Shown here: positions 1 to 7,253 of the stretch, in pieces
Layout: each line of letters opens with the position of its first letter
Position numbering within the stretch: position 1 is the first letter of the stretch
DNA from: Lutibacter sp.
GTDB taxonomy: Bacteria > Bacteroidota > Bacteroidia > Flavobacteriales > Flavobacteriaceae
DNA length: 35,270 nucleotides
Direction of reading: 5' to 3'
Assembly: GCF_030692605.1 (NCBI RefSeq)
Contig: NZ_JAUYUD010000009.1
Location: 1-35,270, forward strand
Position numbers and translations under genes: made by a program
Notes under the pieces: generated by a model
What the model saw: only the letters and a program-made list of their open reading frames with translations
What the model was told of the DNA's origin: nothing
Database searches by the model: none

Positions 1-126
1 GCCAAAACATTTGATGGATTTAAAACAAGAATACTTTCTAAATTAACCTCGTTGACAATTATTCAATACATTAACAAGTTTATTTTTGAGAGAAATATTA
101 ACAACTTAAAAATTAACATTGTCTAA
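1..126 (+). mobile_element. IS982-like transposase, C-terminal fragment
   Basis: An open frame runs from the first base of the window to a TAA at 124-126 and encodes 41 residues. It reads as the C-terminal tail of a DDE transposase: the stretch KTFDGFKTRILSKLTSLTI followed by QYINKF resembles the ends of IS982-family transposases as I remember them. The rest of the gene lies outside the window, so the catalytic residues cannot be checked. The stop codon is followed within about 15 bases by a probable IS end, which fits a transposase whose 3' end abuts the right terminus. Family assignment is from recall of the tail only; that it is a transposase is more certain than which family. Confidence 0.6.
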
Positions 127-141
127 ATGCACAACGGGTTA
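127..141. repeat. Probable right terminal inverted repeat of the IS
   Basis: The bases TGCACAACGGGT lie just after the transposase stop, around 129-140. Their reverse complement is ACCCGTTGTGCA, and IS982-family ends start with ACC. The matching left end is outside the window, so this is inferred from position and from the first bases only. Confidence 0.35.
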
Positions 142-318
142 CCTTATTATAGAAGGACAAATATTTGAATAAAAAAACGACCAATTTTTAAAAGTGCAAA
201 GGTTTGTAGTAAAAACATGACTATTATTTTTTTATTCTTAAACTTCATTTAAAGATAATAGAGATGTAATTATTATAACTAAATGCAGTATTTATAAACA
301 GGATTAATCGAAAACAAA

Positions 319-347
319 AAAGAGAATGGTGGGACCAATCTCTTTTT
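319..347 (+). terminator. Terminator-like hairpin
   Basis: AAAGAGA at 319-325 pairs with TCTCTTT at 339-345. After one A/A mismatch, TGGT pairs with ACCA around a GGG loop (331-333). Two further T follow before a GC-rich stretch, so the T-tract is short. No gene upstream within the window would use it, so it may belong to a gene lost or displaced by the IS. Confidence 0.4.
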
Positions 348-628
348 CGGGGGCTGATTTACTTATTCCTTGCGTATTAAAGTAAATTTTGATTGTGGGG
401 CACTTTATACTTTTATTATTTATTTTAGGTTGTAAACTTTATATTTAAACTACTTATTTATCATTGTTTAAAATGTTCTGACAAATGTATATAAAAAAAT
501 AATACAAAACAAAATAAAATACCGTTTATTTTATAAAAGTTACCGTTTGTAATTTAAATCAAGTATATTAATAGAATATTAAATTATTTTGAATCAATTA
601 AAAAAGTAATTTCACATATTTAAATTAC

Positions 629-636
629 TATATTTG
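629..636 (+). promoter_or_regulatory. Candidate -7 box for bshB1
   Basis: TATATTTG matches the Bacteroidota -7 consensus TAnnTTTG and lies 27 bases before the bshB1 ATG. No TTTG sits at the expected -33 distance, so support is partial. Confidence 0.35.
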
Positions 637-663
637 TTGAAGTATCATTATAATTAGTATAAC

Positions 664-1380
664 ATGAAATTAGATATATTGGCATTCGGTGCACATCCAG
701 ATGATGTTGAATTGGGTTGTGGGGCAACCATTGCTAAAGAGGTGGTAGCTGGTAAAAAAATTGGAATCGTTGATTTAACACGAGGGGAACTAGGAACAAG
801 AGGTTCGGAAGAATTAAGAGAAATTGAAGCTGCTCGTGCAAAATCAATTTTAGGAGTTGTTGTCCGTGAAAATCTTGGTTTAGCTGATGGTTTTTTTGAA
901 AATAACAAAGAAAATCAGCTTGAAATAATTAAAATAATTAGAAAATATAGACCTAGCATAGTGCTTTGTAATGCTATTAGCGATAGGCATATTGACCATT
1001 CCAAAGGTAGCAAATTAGTTTCCGATGCTTGTTTTTTAGCTGGTTTGGTTAAAATTGAAACAACTTTAAATAATATAAAGCAAGAAGTTTGGAGACCTTT
1101 GAATGTATATCATTACATTCAATGGGACAATATAGAACCTCATTTTGTTATTGATGTTACGGGTTATATTGATAAAAAAGTTGAAGCGGTGATGGCATAC
1201 AGTTCACAATTTTACGATCCAAAAAGCAATGAACCTGAATCTCCAATTTCAAGTAAAAACTTTTTAGACAGCATTACTTATAGGTCAAGGGATTTAGGCA
1301 GATTGATTGGAGTATCTCATGGTGAAGGTTTTACCTCAGAACGTTATATAGCTATAAAATCTTTCGATAATTTATTTTAA
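664..1380 (+). CDS. bshB1: BshB1, GlcNAc-malate deacetylase of bacillithiol synthesis
   Basis: This 238-residue LmbE/PIG-L-type deacetylase is predicted to remove the acetyl group from N-acetylglucosaminyl-malate, the second step in making the low-molecular-weight thiol bacillithiol in the cytoplasm. The N-terminal zinc motif AHPDDVELGCG is visible at residues 10-20 (metal ligands H11 and D14), and a second ligand region DRHIDH lies at 107-112. Length and the tail GLSHGE/FTSERY-like region (here GVSHGEGFTSERY) fit the BshB1 subgroup, which is widespread in Flavobacteriia. The ATG at 664 follows a TAnnTTTG box by 27 bases. The next feature is the tRNA-His promoter, only a few bases after the stop, so the gene is probably transcribed alone. 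The other bsh genes are not in this window. Function is by family; the paralogue BshB2 or another LmbE deacetylase is less likely. Confidence 0.9.
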   Translation: MKLDILAFGAHPDDVELGCGATIAKEVVAGKKIGIVDLTRGELGTRGSEELREIEAARAKSILGVVVRENLGLADGFFENNKENQLEIIKIIRKYRPSIVLCNAISDRHIDHSKGSKLVSDACFLAGLVKIETTLNNIKQEVWRPLNVYHYIQWDNIEPHFVIDVTGYIDKKVEAVMAYSSQFYDPKSNEPESPISSKNFLDSITYRSRDLGRLIGVSHGEGFTSERYIAIKSFDNLF

Positions 1381-1386
1381 AAAATG

Positions 1387-1417
1387 TTTGTAATAAAATA
1401 GAATTGTTTTACATTTG
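1387..1417 (+). promoter_or_regulatory. Promoter of the tRNA-His gene
   Basis: TTTG at 1387-1390 and TACATTTG at 1410-1417 are separated by exactly 19 bases. This is a full match to the Bacteroidota consensus TTTG-N19-TAnnTTTG. The expected start of transcription is near 1424, a few bases before the tRNA. It overlaps the end of bshB1 by nothing; it starts 7 bases after the stop codon. Confidence 0.75.
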
Positions 1418-1430
1418 CATCCGCAATATG

Positions 1431-1504
1431 GTGGTTGTAGCTCAGCTGGTTAGAGCATCGGTTTGTGGTACCGAGGGTCGCCGGTTCGAACCCGGTCTTC
1501 CACC
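1431..1504 (+). tRNA. tRNA-His (anticodon GTG)
   Basis: A complete cloverleaf can be drawn: acceptor 1431-1437 with 1497-1503, D arm GCTC/GAGC, anticodon arm TCGGT-TTGTGGT-ACCGA with anticodon GTG, and T arm GCCGG-TTCGAAC-CCGGT. The base before it, G1430, can serve as the G-1 that histidine tRNAs carry, opposite C1504 at position 73. CCA is not encoded. Pairs 5-68 and 6-67 of the acceptor stem are both U/U as written, which is unusual. The strong promoter upstream and the terminator directly downstream make it a single-gene transcript. Confidence 0.95.
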
Positions 1505-1511
1505 CAAAATT

Positions 1512-1538
1512 AAAGGTCTGTTTTTCAGACCTTTTTTT
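1512..1538 (+). terminator. Intrinsic terminator after tRNA-His
   Basis: AAAGGTCTG (1512-1520) and CAGACCTTT (1526-1534) form a perfect 9-bp stem with a TTTTT loop, followed by a T run to 1538. Confidence 0.85.
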
Positions 1539-1696
1539 GTTTTAATAATAAAAGGATTAACAATTGTATCCAAAAAAAATACTCAAATGGTATTTAAATT
1601 AACATTATTCAACCCATTATATTTTAAGAAACTTTTAAGTATCAATACAATATATTTTTTTAGTTTTACAGCCTTAATTAATTATTAATACATACC

Positions 1697-2374
1697 ATGA
1701 AAAATATTATTTATATTATCACTTTAATATTGACTACAAGTGTAGTTGCACAAACATCAACTTCAGTAGAATTAGAAAATAAAAAAATGAAACTTGCATT
1801 AACTTATAATGATAATGCCGCCGCTGCATATTCTTTAATAAGTATTATAGCTCTGGAAGGTCCTCAAAGTACCTATAAAGATAGTTTAGCCTATTTATAT
1901 TACAACGCTGGTAATAATATATCTTGTTTTTTAGTAATTGAAGATGTTTTAAAAACCAAACCAGGTAACTTGGAATTATTGGAAATGAAAGCTATTTCAT
2001 TGGAATCTATGGGGGCATTGGACAAAGCGAAAGAGGCCTATGAGACTCTATTTAGCAAAACCAATAAAAATTACCACGGGTATAAATTGGCAGGTATTCA
2101 AATGGCGATGAATAAAAACGAAGAAGCCTTTGCAACTATAAAAAAGACAGATAAATTACCAGATATTGGAGATGTGAAAATTACATTTCAAGTGAATAAA
2201 AATTACAATCAAGAAGTAAATTTAAAAGCTGCCATTGCTTATTTAGAAGGAATTATTGCGTTAAATTTAGAAAAAAAGATAGAGGCTAAATTAAGTTTTG
2301 AAAGAGCGGTTAAATTATTCCCAGACTTTACGTTGGCAAAAAGTAAGTTGACAACCATGAATGCCGAAAAATAA
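1697..2374 (+). CDS. Secreted or periplasmic TPR protein
   Basis: A 225-residue protein with a cleavable signal peptide (about residues 1-19, ending VVAQ), so it leaves the cytoplasm. The mature part is helical and reads as tetratricopeptide repeats: segments around residues 60-130 (for example MESMGALDKAKEAYETLF-like spacing with A-A-Y pattern) and a last one near 195-215 (KIEAKLSFERAVKLFPDF). TPR domains bind other proteins; no partner can be named. The gene stands alone between the tRNA-His terminator and a bidirectional terminator shared with uvrA. Related proteins are common in Bacteroidota, usually annotated only as TPR-containing. The biological role is unknown. Confidence 0.75.
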   Translation: MKNIIYIITLILTTSVVAQTSTSVELENKKMKLALTYNDNAAAAYSLISIIALEGPQSTYKDSLAYLYYNAGNNISCFLVIEDVLKTKPGNLELLEMKAISLESMGALDKAKEAYETLFSKTNKNYHGYKLAGIQMAMNKNEEAFATIKKTDKLPDIGDVKITFQVNKNYNQEVNLKAAIAYLEGIIALNLEKKIEAKLSFERAVKLFPDFTLAKSKLTTMNAEK

Positions 2375-2396
2375 TATTTTTTTGCTTTAAAAATTT

Positions 2397-2437
2397 AAAC
2401 TGCATTTAAAAGAAACTACTACTTTTAAATGCAGTTT
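2397..2437. terminator. Bidirectional terminator between the TPR gene and uvrA
   Basis: AAACTGCATTTAAAAG (2397-2412) and CTTTTAAATGCAGTTT (2422-2437) form a perfect 16-bp stem with a 9-base loop. T-rich tracts follow on the plus side and, read in reverse, on the minus side. The hairpin touches the uvrA stop codon at 2438. Confidence 0.85.
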
Positions 2438-5221
2438 TTATTTTAGTTTTTCCTTTAAGTACTGTCCGGTAAAAGAATTAGTGCAGTTTACTAGGTTTTC
2501 TGGCGTTCCTTGAAAAATAAGTTCACCTCCATTTTTTCCACCTTCTTTCCCTAAATCAATCACGTAATCGGCACATTTTATTAATTCAATATTATGCTCA
2601 ATTACAACAATAGAATGGCCATTATTAATTAAAGCATTAAAAGATTTCAATAATTTCTTAATATCGTGAAAATGCAAACCCGTAGTTGGCTCGTCGAATA
2701 TAAAAAGGGATTTTGCCTGTCTACTTCCTTTAACCAAAAACGATGCTAATTTAATTCGTTGCGCTTCACCCCCAGAAAGGGTAGATGAAGATTGCCCCAA
2801 TGTTACGTATCCTAAACCAACATCTTGAAGCGGTTTTAGTTTTTTTACTATTTTGGTTTCTTGATGTAATTTAAAAAATGAAATAGCATCATCGATGGTT
2901 AAATTTAAAATATCATTGATGGATTTATCATAAAAAGTAACTTCTAAAACTTCTTTTTTAAATCTTTTACCCTTACAAACGTCACATTCTAAATGAACAT
3001 CTGCCATAAATTGCATTTCAATGGTAACTTCTCCGTCTCCTTTACAAATTTCGCATCGACCACCTTCTACATTAAAGGAGAAATGTTTTGGTTGATAATT
3101 TCTAATTTTTGATAATTTTTCTGAAGCAAATAAAGTTCTAATATCATCATATGCCTTAACATACGTTACTGGATTTGATCTACTCGACCTTCCAATTGGA
3201 TTTTGATTGATAAATTCAATGTGTTCAATAGAATCTATATGACCCTTAATATCTGTATACTGACCTGCTTTTTCTCCATAACCACCTATCCTTTTTTGGA
3301 TGGAAGGATATAATATTTTACTAACTAAAGTGCTTTTTCCACTTCCAGAAACGCCTGTAACCACTGTTAATGCCTCTAAAGGAAACGTAACATTGATATT
3401 TTTTAAATTGTGCTCTCGAGCACCAATTATTTCAATGCTTTTTTTAACATTTCTTCTTGTTTTTGGAACTTCAATTTTCAGTTTTTGGTTAAGATATTTT
3501 GCTGTAAGAGAATCCGATTTTAAAATAGTTTCAAAATTTCCCTCAGCAACAATTTCTCCACCAAAAGTTCCAGCTTCTGGACCAATGTCAATAATTATAT
3601 CGGCTGCTTTCATAATATCCTCATCATGTTCCACAACAATTACTGTATTTCCTAAATCGCGTAAATCTTTTAGAACTTTAATAAGTTTTTCGGTATCTTT
3701 TGGGTGTAAACCTATACTCGGTTCATCTAAAATATACATAGATCCAACTAAACTACTCCCTAAAGAAGTAGCTAAATTAATTCGCTGACTTTCACCACCT
3801 GACAGCGTATTTGAAGCACGGTTTAAACTTAAATAATTTAAGCCAACATCTATTAAAAACTGCAAGCGATTGTGTATTTCAGTTAATAATCTTTTTGCTA
3901 TATTTTGCTCAAAATCAGATAATTGAATAGTATCGAAAAACAATTTCAATTCGTTTAAAGGTAAATCTACAAGTTCCCCAATGTGTTTGTTATTAATTTT
4001 AATATTACTAACTTCTGTTCTTAATCGTTTGCCATGGCAAGTGGTACATTTTGTTTTTCCTCTATAACGAGAAAGCATCACACGATACTGGATTTTATAA
4101 CTTTTTTCCTCTAAATGGTTGAAAAAATGGGTTATTCCCTTAAAAGATTTATTACCAGTCCATATAAGTTGTTTTTGCTCTTCTGAAAGCTCATACCAGG
4201 GTTTATGAATTGGAATGTCAAATTTGTAAGCATTTGAAATTAAATCATTTTTATATTGTAAAAACGATTCTGATTTCCATGGCAGAATGGCATTTTCATA
4301 AATAGTGAGAGAAGTGTTGGGGATTACTAAATCTTCATCTATTCCAATAACACTTCCAAATCCCTCACATTTAGGGCAAGCGCCATACGGATTGTTAAAA
4401 CTAAAAAGGTGGGTGTTGGGCTCTAAAAATTGCAATCCGTCTAGCTCAAATCTATTGTTAAAACTTGTTTGAAAAGTCGTGTTAACATTTTCTATAATAC
4501 ACTCTCCTTTACCTTCAAAAAAGGCTGTTTGTATGGCATCACCCAGTCTATTGTAAAAATCTTCATCACTTTTTGTTACTATTCTATCAATTACCAAGTG
4601 AAAATCATGTTCAATTTCAGAAAAAATATCTTCAATTTTTAAAATTTCATTTTTATATTTTATTCTAGAATATCCCTGTTGGGATAATATTTTTAATGTT
4701 TGTAAAACACTTCGATCTTCATTAATATGTACTGGCGATAACAATAGTAATTTGGTGCCAATTTCTAACGTTTTAATAAAATTTAAAACATCTGTAACAG
4801 TATGTTTTTTTACCTCTTTACCTGATATTGGAGAATAGGTAATTCCAATTCGAGCATATAATAATTTCAAATAATCGTAAATTTCAGTGCTTGTACCAAC
4901 GGTTGATCGTGGATTGGTTGAATTTACTTTTTGTTGAATCGCAATGGCAGGAGAAATTCCTTTGATATAGTCAACTTTTGGCTTGTTTAGGCGTTCTAAG
5001 AACTGTCTAGCATAAGACGATAAACTTTCAACATACCTTCGTTGTCCTTCAGCAAAAAGGGTATCGAATGCTAAACTAGATTTACCAGAACCAGAGAGCC
5101 CTGTGATTACCACCAATTTATTTCTTGGAATTGCTACATCAATATTTTTTAAATTATGCAGCTGAGCACCTTTAATTAAAATATATTCTTTTGGACTAAG
5201 CGCTGCAATATTTTGGGTCAT
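2438..5221 (-). CDS. uvrA: UvrA, excinuclease ABC subunit A
   Basis: This 927-residue ATPase is the damage-sensing subunit of nucleotide excision repair and loads UvrB onto lesions. It has the two ABC modules of UvrA: Walker A GLSGSGKSS at 41-49 and GVSGSGKST at about 622-630. Each module has its signature and Walker B: LSGGESQRI with ILDEPSIGLHP, and LSGGEAQRI with IFDEPTTGLH. Zinc-binding cysteine pairs are visible: CPKC near 282 and CTTC near 393 in the first module, CEIC near 720 and CDVC near 743 in the second. The length is close to the family norm of about 940, so it looks intact. It is transcribed alone, with a candidate promoter at 5248-5277 and a strong shared terminator at 2397-2437. 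Bacteroidota often carry more than one UvrA-like gene, so this could be one of two copies. ATG at 5219-5221. Confidence 0.95.
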   Translation of the reverse strand: MTQNIAALSPKEYILIKGAQLHNLKNIDVAIPRNKLVVITGLSGSGKSSLAFDTLFAEGQRRYVESLSSYARQFLERLNKPKVDYIKGISPAIAIQQKVNSTNPRSTVGTSTEIYDYLKLLYARIGITYSPISGKEVKKHTVTDVLNFIKTLEIGTKLLLLSPVHINEDRSVLQTLKILSQQGYSRIKYKNEILKIEDIFSEIEHDFHLVIDRIVTKSDEDFYNRLGDAIQTAFFEGKGECIIENVNTTFQTSFNNRFELDGLQFLEPNTHLFSFNNPYGACPKCEGFGSVIGIDEDLVIPNTSLTIYENAILPWKSESFLQYKNDLISNAYKFDIPIHKPWYELSEEQKQLIWTGNKSFKGITHFFNHLEEKSYKIQYRVMLSRYRGKTKCTTCHGKRLRTEVSNIKINNKHIGELVDLPLNELKLFFDTIQLSDFEQNIAKRLLTEIHNRLQFLIDVGLNYLSLNRASNTLSGGESQRINLATSLGSSLVGSMYILDEPSIGLHPKDTEKLIKVLKDLRDLGNTVIVVEHDEDIMKAADIIIDIGPEAGTFGGEIVAEGNFETILKSDSLTAKYLNQKLKIEVPKTRRNVKKSIEIIGAREHNLKNINVTFPLEALTVVTGVSGSGKSTLVSKILYPSIQKRIGGYGEKAGQYTDIKGHIDSIEHIEFINQNPIGRSSRSNPVTYVKAYDDIRTLFASEKLSKIRNYQPKHFSFNVEGGRCEICKGDGEVTIEMQFMADVHLECDVCKGKRFKKEVLEVTFYDKSINDILNLTIDDAISFFKLHQETKIVKKLKPLQDVGLGYVTLGQSSSTLSGGEAQRIKLASFLVKGSRQAKSLFIFDEPTTGLHFHDIKKLLKSFNALINNGHSIVVIEHNIELIKCADYVIDLGKEGGKNGGELIFQGTPENLVNCTNSFTGQYLKEKLK

Positions 5222-5247
5222 TTATGATGGTAAAAGTGGATGAAATG

Positions 5248-5277
5248 CAAAGGTAATGACAATTTATTAAAATGAAA
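5248..5277 (-). promoter_or_regulatory. Candidate uvrA promoter
   Basis: On the minus strand TACCTTTG (5255-5248) matches TAnnTTTG. TTTC (5277-5274) lies 18 bases upstream, one base off the TTTG consensus. The -7 box is 26 bases before the start codon. Confidence 0.5.
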
Positions 5278-5370
5278 TAGGAATAAGGATTAATTGATTT
5301 AAACAAGAGAAGAATGTTTTATTTGAAATTTATTAATAACAGGGTGTTTTTAACAAATAGAGAATGAAAA

Positions 5371-5402
5371 TTTGCTTTTATAAAAAAAAATACGCATCTT
5401 TG
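5371..5402 (+). promoter_or_regulatory. Candidate promoter of the sigma-factor gene
   Basis: TTTG at 5371-5374, a 20-base spacer and CATCTTTG at 5395-5402 match the Bacteroidota consensus at 11 of 12 informative or near-informative positions (first T of the -7 box is C). This would give a 5' leader of about 88 bases. Confidence 0.5.
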
Positions 5403-5496
5403 ATAAATAATCTCAAATAAAAAGCGCCTATTCGTTAAAATTACTTTTTAAAAATAATAAATACAGAAAAATTTAACCCCTAATCGTATTTAAGTT

Positions 5497-6081
5497 ATGG
5501 AAAGTACACGAATTACCGATGGCGTATTGGTTAGCAACTACATTAATGGAAACGAAAAATCTTTAGAAATATTAATTCTAAGGCATAAGAGTCGTATTTT
5601 TGGTTTTATAATTTCGAAAGTTTTAGACAGAGAAATAGCCGAAGATATTTTTCAAGATACATTTATAAAGGTTATAAACACCTTAAAGAAAGGTACTTAC
5701 AATGAAGAAGGTAAGTTTTTGCCTTGGGTAATGCGTATTGCTCACAATTTAATTATTGATCATTTTAGACGTAATAAACGCATCCAGATTTTTAAAAATA
5801 CTGACGATTTTGATATTTTTAGTGTAATTGGTGATGAAACATTGAATGCTGAAGGGCAATTGATTAAAGATCAAATACTAGAAGATGTGAAAGCATTGGT
5901 TTATGAGTTACCAGAAGATCAACAGGAAGTTTTAATTATGCGTTTGTATAAAGACATGAGTTTTAAAGAAATTTCTGAAAATACTGATGTTAGCATCAAT
6001 ACCGCTTTGGGTAGAATGCGTTATGCACTCATTAATTTAAGGAAGTTGGTAGAAAAACATCAAATAATTTTAGTAAGTTAA
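5497..6081 (+). CDS. ECF-type RNA polymerase sigma factor
   Basis: A 194-residue sigma-70 family protein with only regions 2 and 4, the layout of extracytoplasmic-function sigma factors. Region 2 spans about residues 25-95 (LRHKSRIFGFI, AEDIFQDTFIKV, FLPWVMRIAHNLIIDHFRR). Region 4 lies at about 135-185 (LPEDQQEVLIMRLYKDMSF, then a helix-turn-helix EISENTDVSINTALGRMRYA). It should bind core RNA polymerase and direct it to its own promoter set. There is no anti-sigma gene or membrane segment next to it, unlike many ECF loci. A 46-residue reading frame follows at 6140, then a terminator, which suggests a two-gene transcript. Targets and trigger cannot be read from the sequence. Confidence 0.9.
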   Translation: MESTRITDGVLVSNYINGNEKSLEILILRHKSRIFGFIISKVLDREIAEDIFQDTFIKVINTLKKGTYNEEGKFLPWVMRIAHNLIIDHFRRNKRIQIFKNTDDFDIFSVIGDETLNAEGQLIKDQILEDVKALVYELPEDQQEVLIMRLYKDMSFKEISENTDVSINTALGRMRYALINLRKLVEKHQIILVS

Positions 6082-6139
6082 AATAATAATATAATAAAGG
6101 TGAAATTTTGTCGTTATAAGTTGTATAAACCAACTATTT

Positions 6140-6280
6140 ATGATAAAACTTTACTCAACCAAGTCTCTCATGAGAGAGCAACCTAGACCTGAGATAATTC
6201 AATATTTGCTTAACTACTCTAAACAAATGAGGGTAGTGAAAACCAACAAAAACGATTATATTGAGTTACATTTGAATTAA
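6140..6280 (+). CDS. 46-residue protein following the sigma factor
   Basis: A short frame opens with ATG at 6140 (MIKLYSTKSLMREQPRPEII) and ends at the TAA at 6278-6280, just before a strong terminator at 6292. It lies 58 bases after the sigma-factor stop with no promoter-like boxes between, so it is probably co-transcribed. The product is basic, has no signal peptide or membrane segment, and contains a likely helix (YLLNYSKQMRVV). I have a recollection of similar short proteins in the same place in other Flavobacteriia, but cannot confirm it here. An anti-sigma or accessory role would be a guess. The terminator placement is the best evidence that it is a real gene. Confidence 0.6.
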   Translation: MIKLYSTKSLMREQPRPEIIQYLLNYSKQMRVVKTNKNDYIELHLN

Positions 6281-6291
6281 TGTTCTTTTTG

Positions 6292-6327
6292 AACCCACTT
6301 TTTAACCAAAAGTGGGTTTTTATTTTA
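6292..6327 (+). terminator. Terminator after the sigma-factor transcript
   Basis: AACCCACTTTT (6292-6302) and AAAAGTGGGTT (6308-6318) pair perfectly over 11 bp around a 5-base loop, followed by TTTTATTTT. The T-tract overlaps the end of nth on the other strand. The reverse side lacks a good T-tract, so it mainly serves the plus strand. Confidence 0.85.
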
Positions 6328-6955
6328 GGATTTCTTTTCTACCAATAGTTTTTGTAATAATATCTTTTTCAACATTCCAGCCACGAGCGGGAGAATATTC
6401 ACGTCCATAAAAAATAATTTGCAAGTGTAATTTGTTCCATAATTCTTTAGGAAACAATCTTTTTGCATCTTTCTCAGTCTGAACTACATTTTTGCCATTG
6501 GTTAAATTCCATCGATACATTAACCTGTGTATATGGGTATCTACTGGAAAGGCAGGAATTCCAAAAGCCTGACTCATAACCACACTCGCCGTTTTATGTC
6601 CAACAGCTGGTAATTCTTCCAAATCTTTATAGTTTTGTGGAACTTTCCCATCATGTTTTTCAATTAATAGTTGTGATAAACCATAAATTCCTTTCGATTT
6701 CATTGGAGATAAACCAACTGGTTTTATAATTTCTCTAATTTCTTCTACCGATAATTTCACCATATCGTACGGATTATCGGCTTTGGCAAATAATACAGGT
6801 GTAATTTTATTAACCCCTTTATCGGTACTTTGAGCCGATAACAAAACAGCTATTAAAAGGGTATACGGATCTTTATGTTCTAAAGGAATAGGAACTTTTG
6901 GGTATAAATCTTCAAGGGTTTCAATTACAAATTTTACTTTTTCAGTTTTGGTCAT
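6320..6955 (-). CDS. nth: Endonuclease III-type DNA glycosylase without an iron-sulfur cluster
   Basis: This 211-residue base-excision repair enzyme should remove oxidised pyrimidines and cut abasic sites. It has the helix-hairpin-helix LPAVGHKTASVV with the catalytic lysine at K121, and the catalytic aspartate D139 in PVDTHIHR. The early motif LLSAQSTDKGVNK (39-51) is typical of Nth. In canonical Nth four cysteines near the C-terminus hold a 4Fe-4S cluster. Here that region reads FYGREYSPARGW and continues to the end at residue 211 without any cysteine; the whole protein contains none. The cluster must therefore be absent. Catalytic residues are intact, so it is likely active. A candidate -7 box is at 7004-7011. 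Confidence 0.9.
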   Translation of the reverse strand: MTKTEKVKFVIETLEDLYPKVPIPLEHKDPYTLLIAVLLSAQSTDKGVNKITPVLFAKADNPYDMVKLSVEEIREIIKPVGLSPMKSKGIYGLSQLLIEKHDGKVPQNYKDLEELPAVGHKTASVVMSQAFGIPAFPVDTHIHRLMYRWNLTNGKNVVQTEKDAKRLFPKELWNKLHLQIIFYGREYSPARGWNVEKDIITKTIGRKEILK

Positions 6956-6963
6956 TTTTGAAT

Positions 6964-6984
6964 AAAGTTGAAAGTTAAAAGCTA
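6964..6984. repeat. Three imperfect heptamers upstream of nth
   Basis: AAAGTTG, AAAGTTA and AAAGCTA follow each other without a gap. They are of the same 7-nt kind as the arrays next to prxQ and pheT. Confidence 0.4.
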
Positions 6985-7003
6985 TAAATTAGATTAACAA
7001 ATA

Positions 7004-7011
7004 CAAAGTTA
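7004..7011 (-). promoter_or_regulatory. Candidate -7 box for nth
   Basis: On the minus strand TAACTTTG matches TAnnTTTG, 48 bases before the nth start. The place where a -33 TTTG would be is occupied by the CCCCTCTTGAGAGGGG repeat, so a full promoter is not visible. Confidence 0.35.
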
Positions 7012-7016
7012 TTTAA

Positions 7017-7050
7017 AATTCCCCTCTTGAGAGGGGTAAGGGGTGTGTTT
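7017..7050. repeat. Dispersed palindromic repeat A, copy 1
   Basis: AATT followed by the perfect palindrome-like core CCCCTCTTGAGAGGGG and the tail TAAGGGGTGTGTTT. Near-identical copies are at 28969, 34926 and 35071. The core can form an 8-bp hairpin-type structure in DNA or RNA. Confidence 0.8.
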
Positions 7051-7213
7051 TTCTGAGAACAATGTATTAGTTATTAAAAGAAACTAGTCATTGATAACCT
7101 AGGAAGTTCAATTTTGCCTATTGACTAAGGTCAGAATTCACAAAACATATTTTTTAAATCTTTATCCTTATATTATTTCATTTATGATTTTAACTTTTTA
7201 ACTTTCAACTTTT

Positions 7214-7248
7214 AAAACTTAAAACTTAAAACTTAAAACTTAAAACTT
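7214..7248. repeat. Heptamer array AAAACTT x5 before prxQ
   Basis: Five exact copies of AAAACTT end 5 bases before the prxQ start codon, preceded by looser relatives (AACTTTT, AACTTTC) from about 7192. The array fills the space where the promoter or leader should be. Confidence 0.85.
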
Positions 7249-7253
7249 TAAAA

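Larger units (their letters stand above)
142..663. other. AT-rich intergenic stretch with a hairpin, no gene seen
   Basis: About 520 bases lie between the IS end and bshB1. No reading frame in it looks coding. It holds one terminator-like hairpin (319-345) and a candidate -7 box for bshB1 (629-636). The GC-rich patch at 347-355 next to the hairpin may be a remnant of what the IS interrupted, but nothing recognisable is left. Confidence 0.5.

Noticed and set aside
1404-1688. 94-residue plus-strand reading frame
   Set aside because: It runs through the tRNA-His gene and its terminator; the frame is a by-product of those.
3300-3788. 162-residue frame opposite uvrA
   Set aside because: It is antisense to the conserved ABC signature and Walker regions of uvrA and has no own features.
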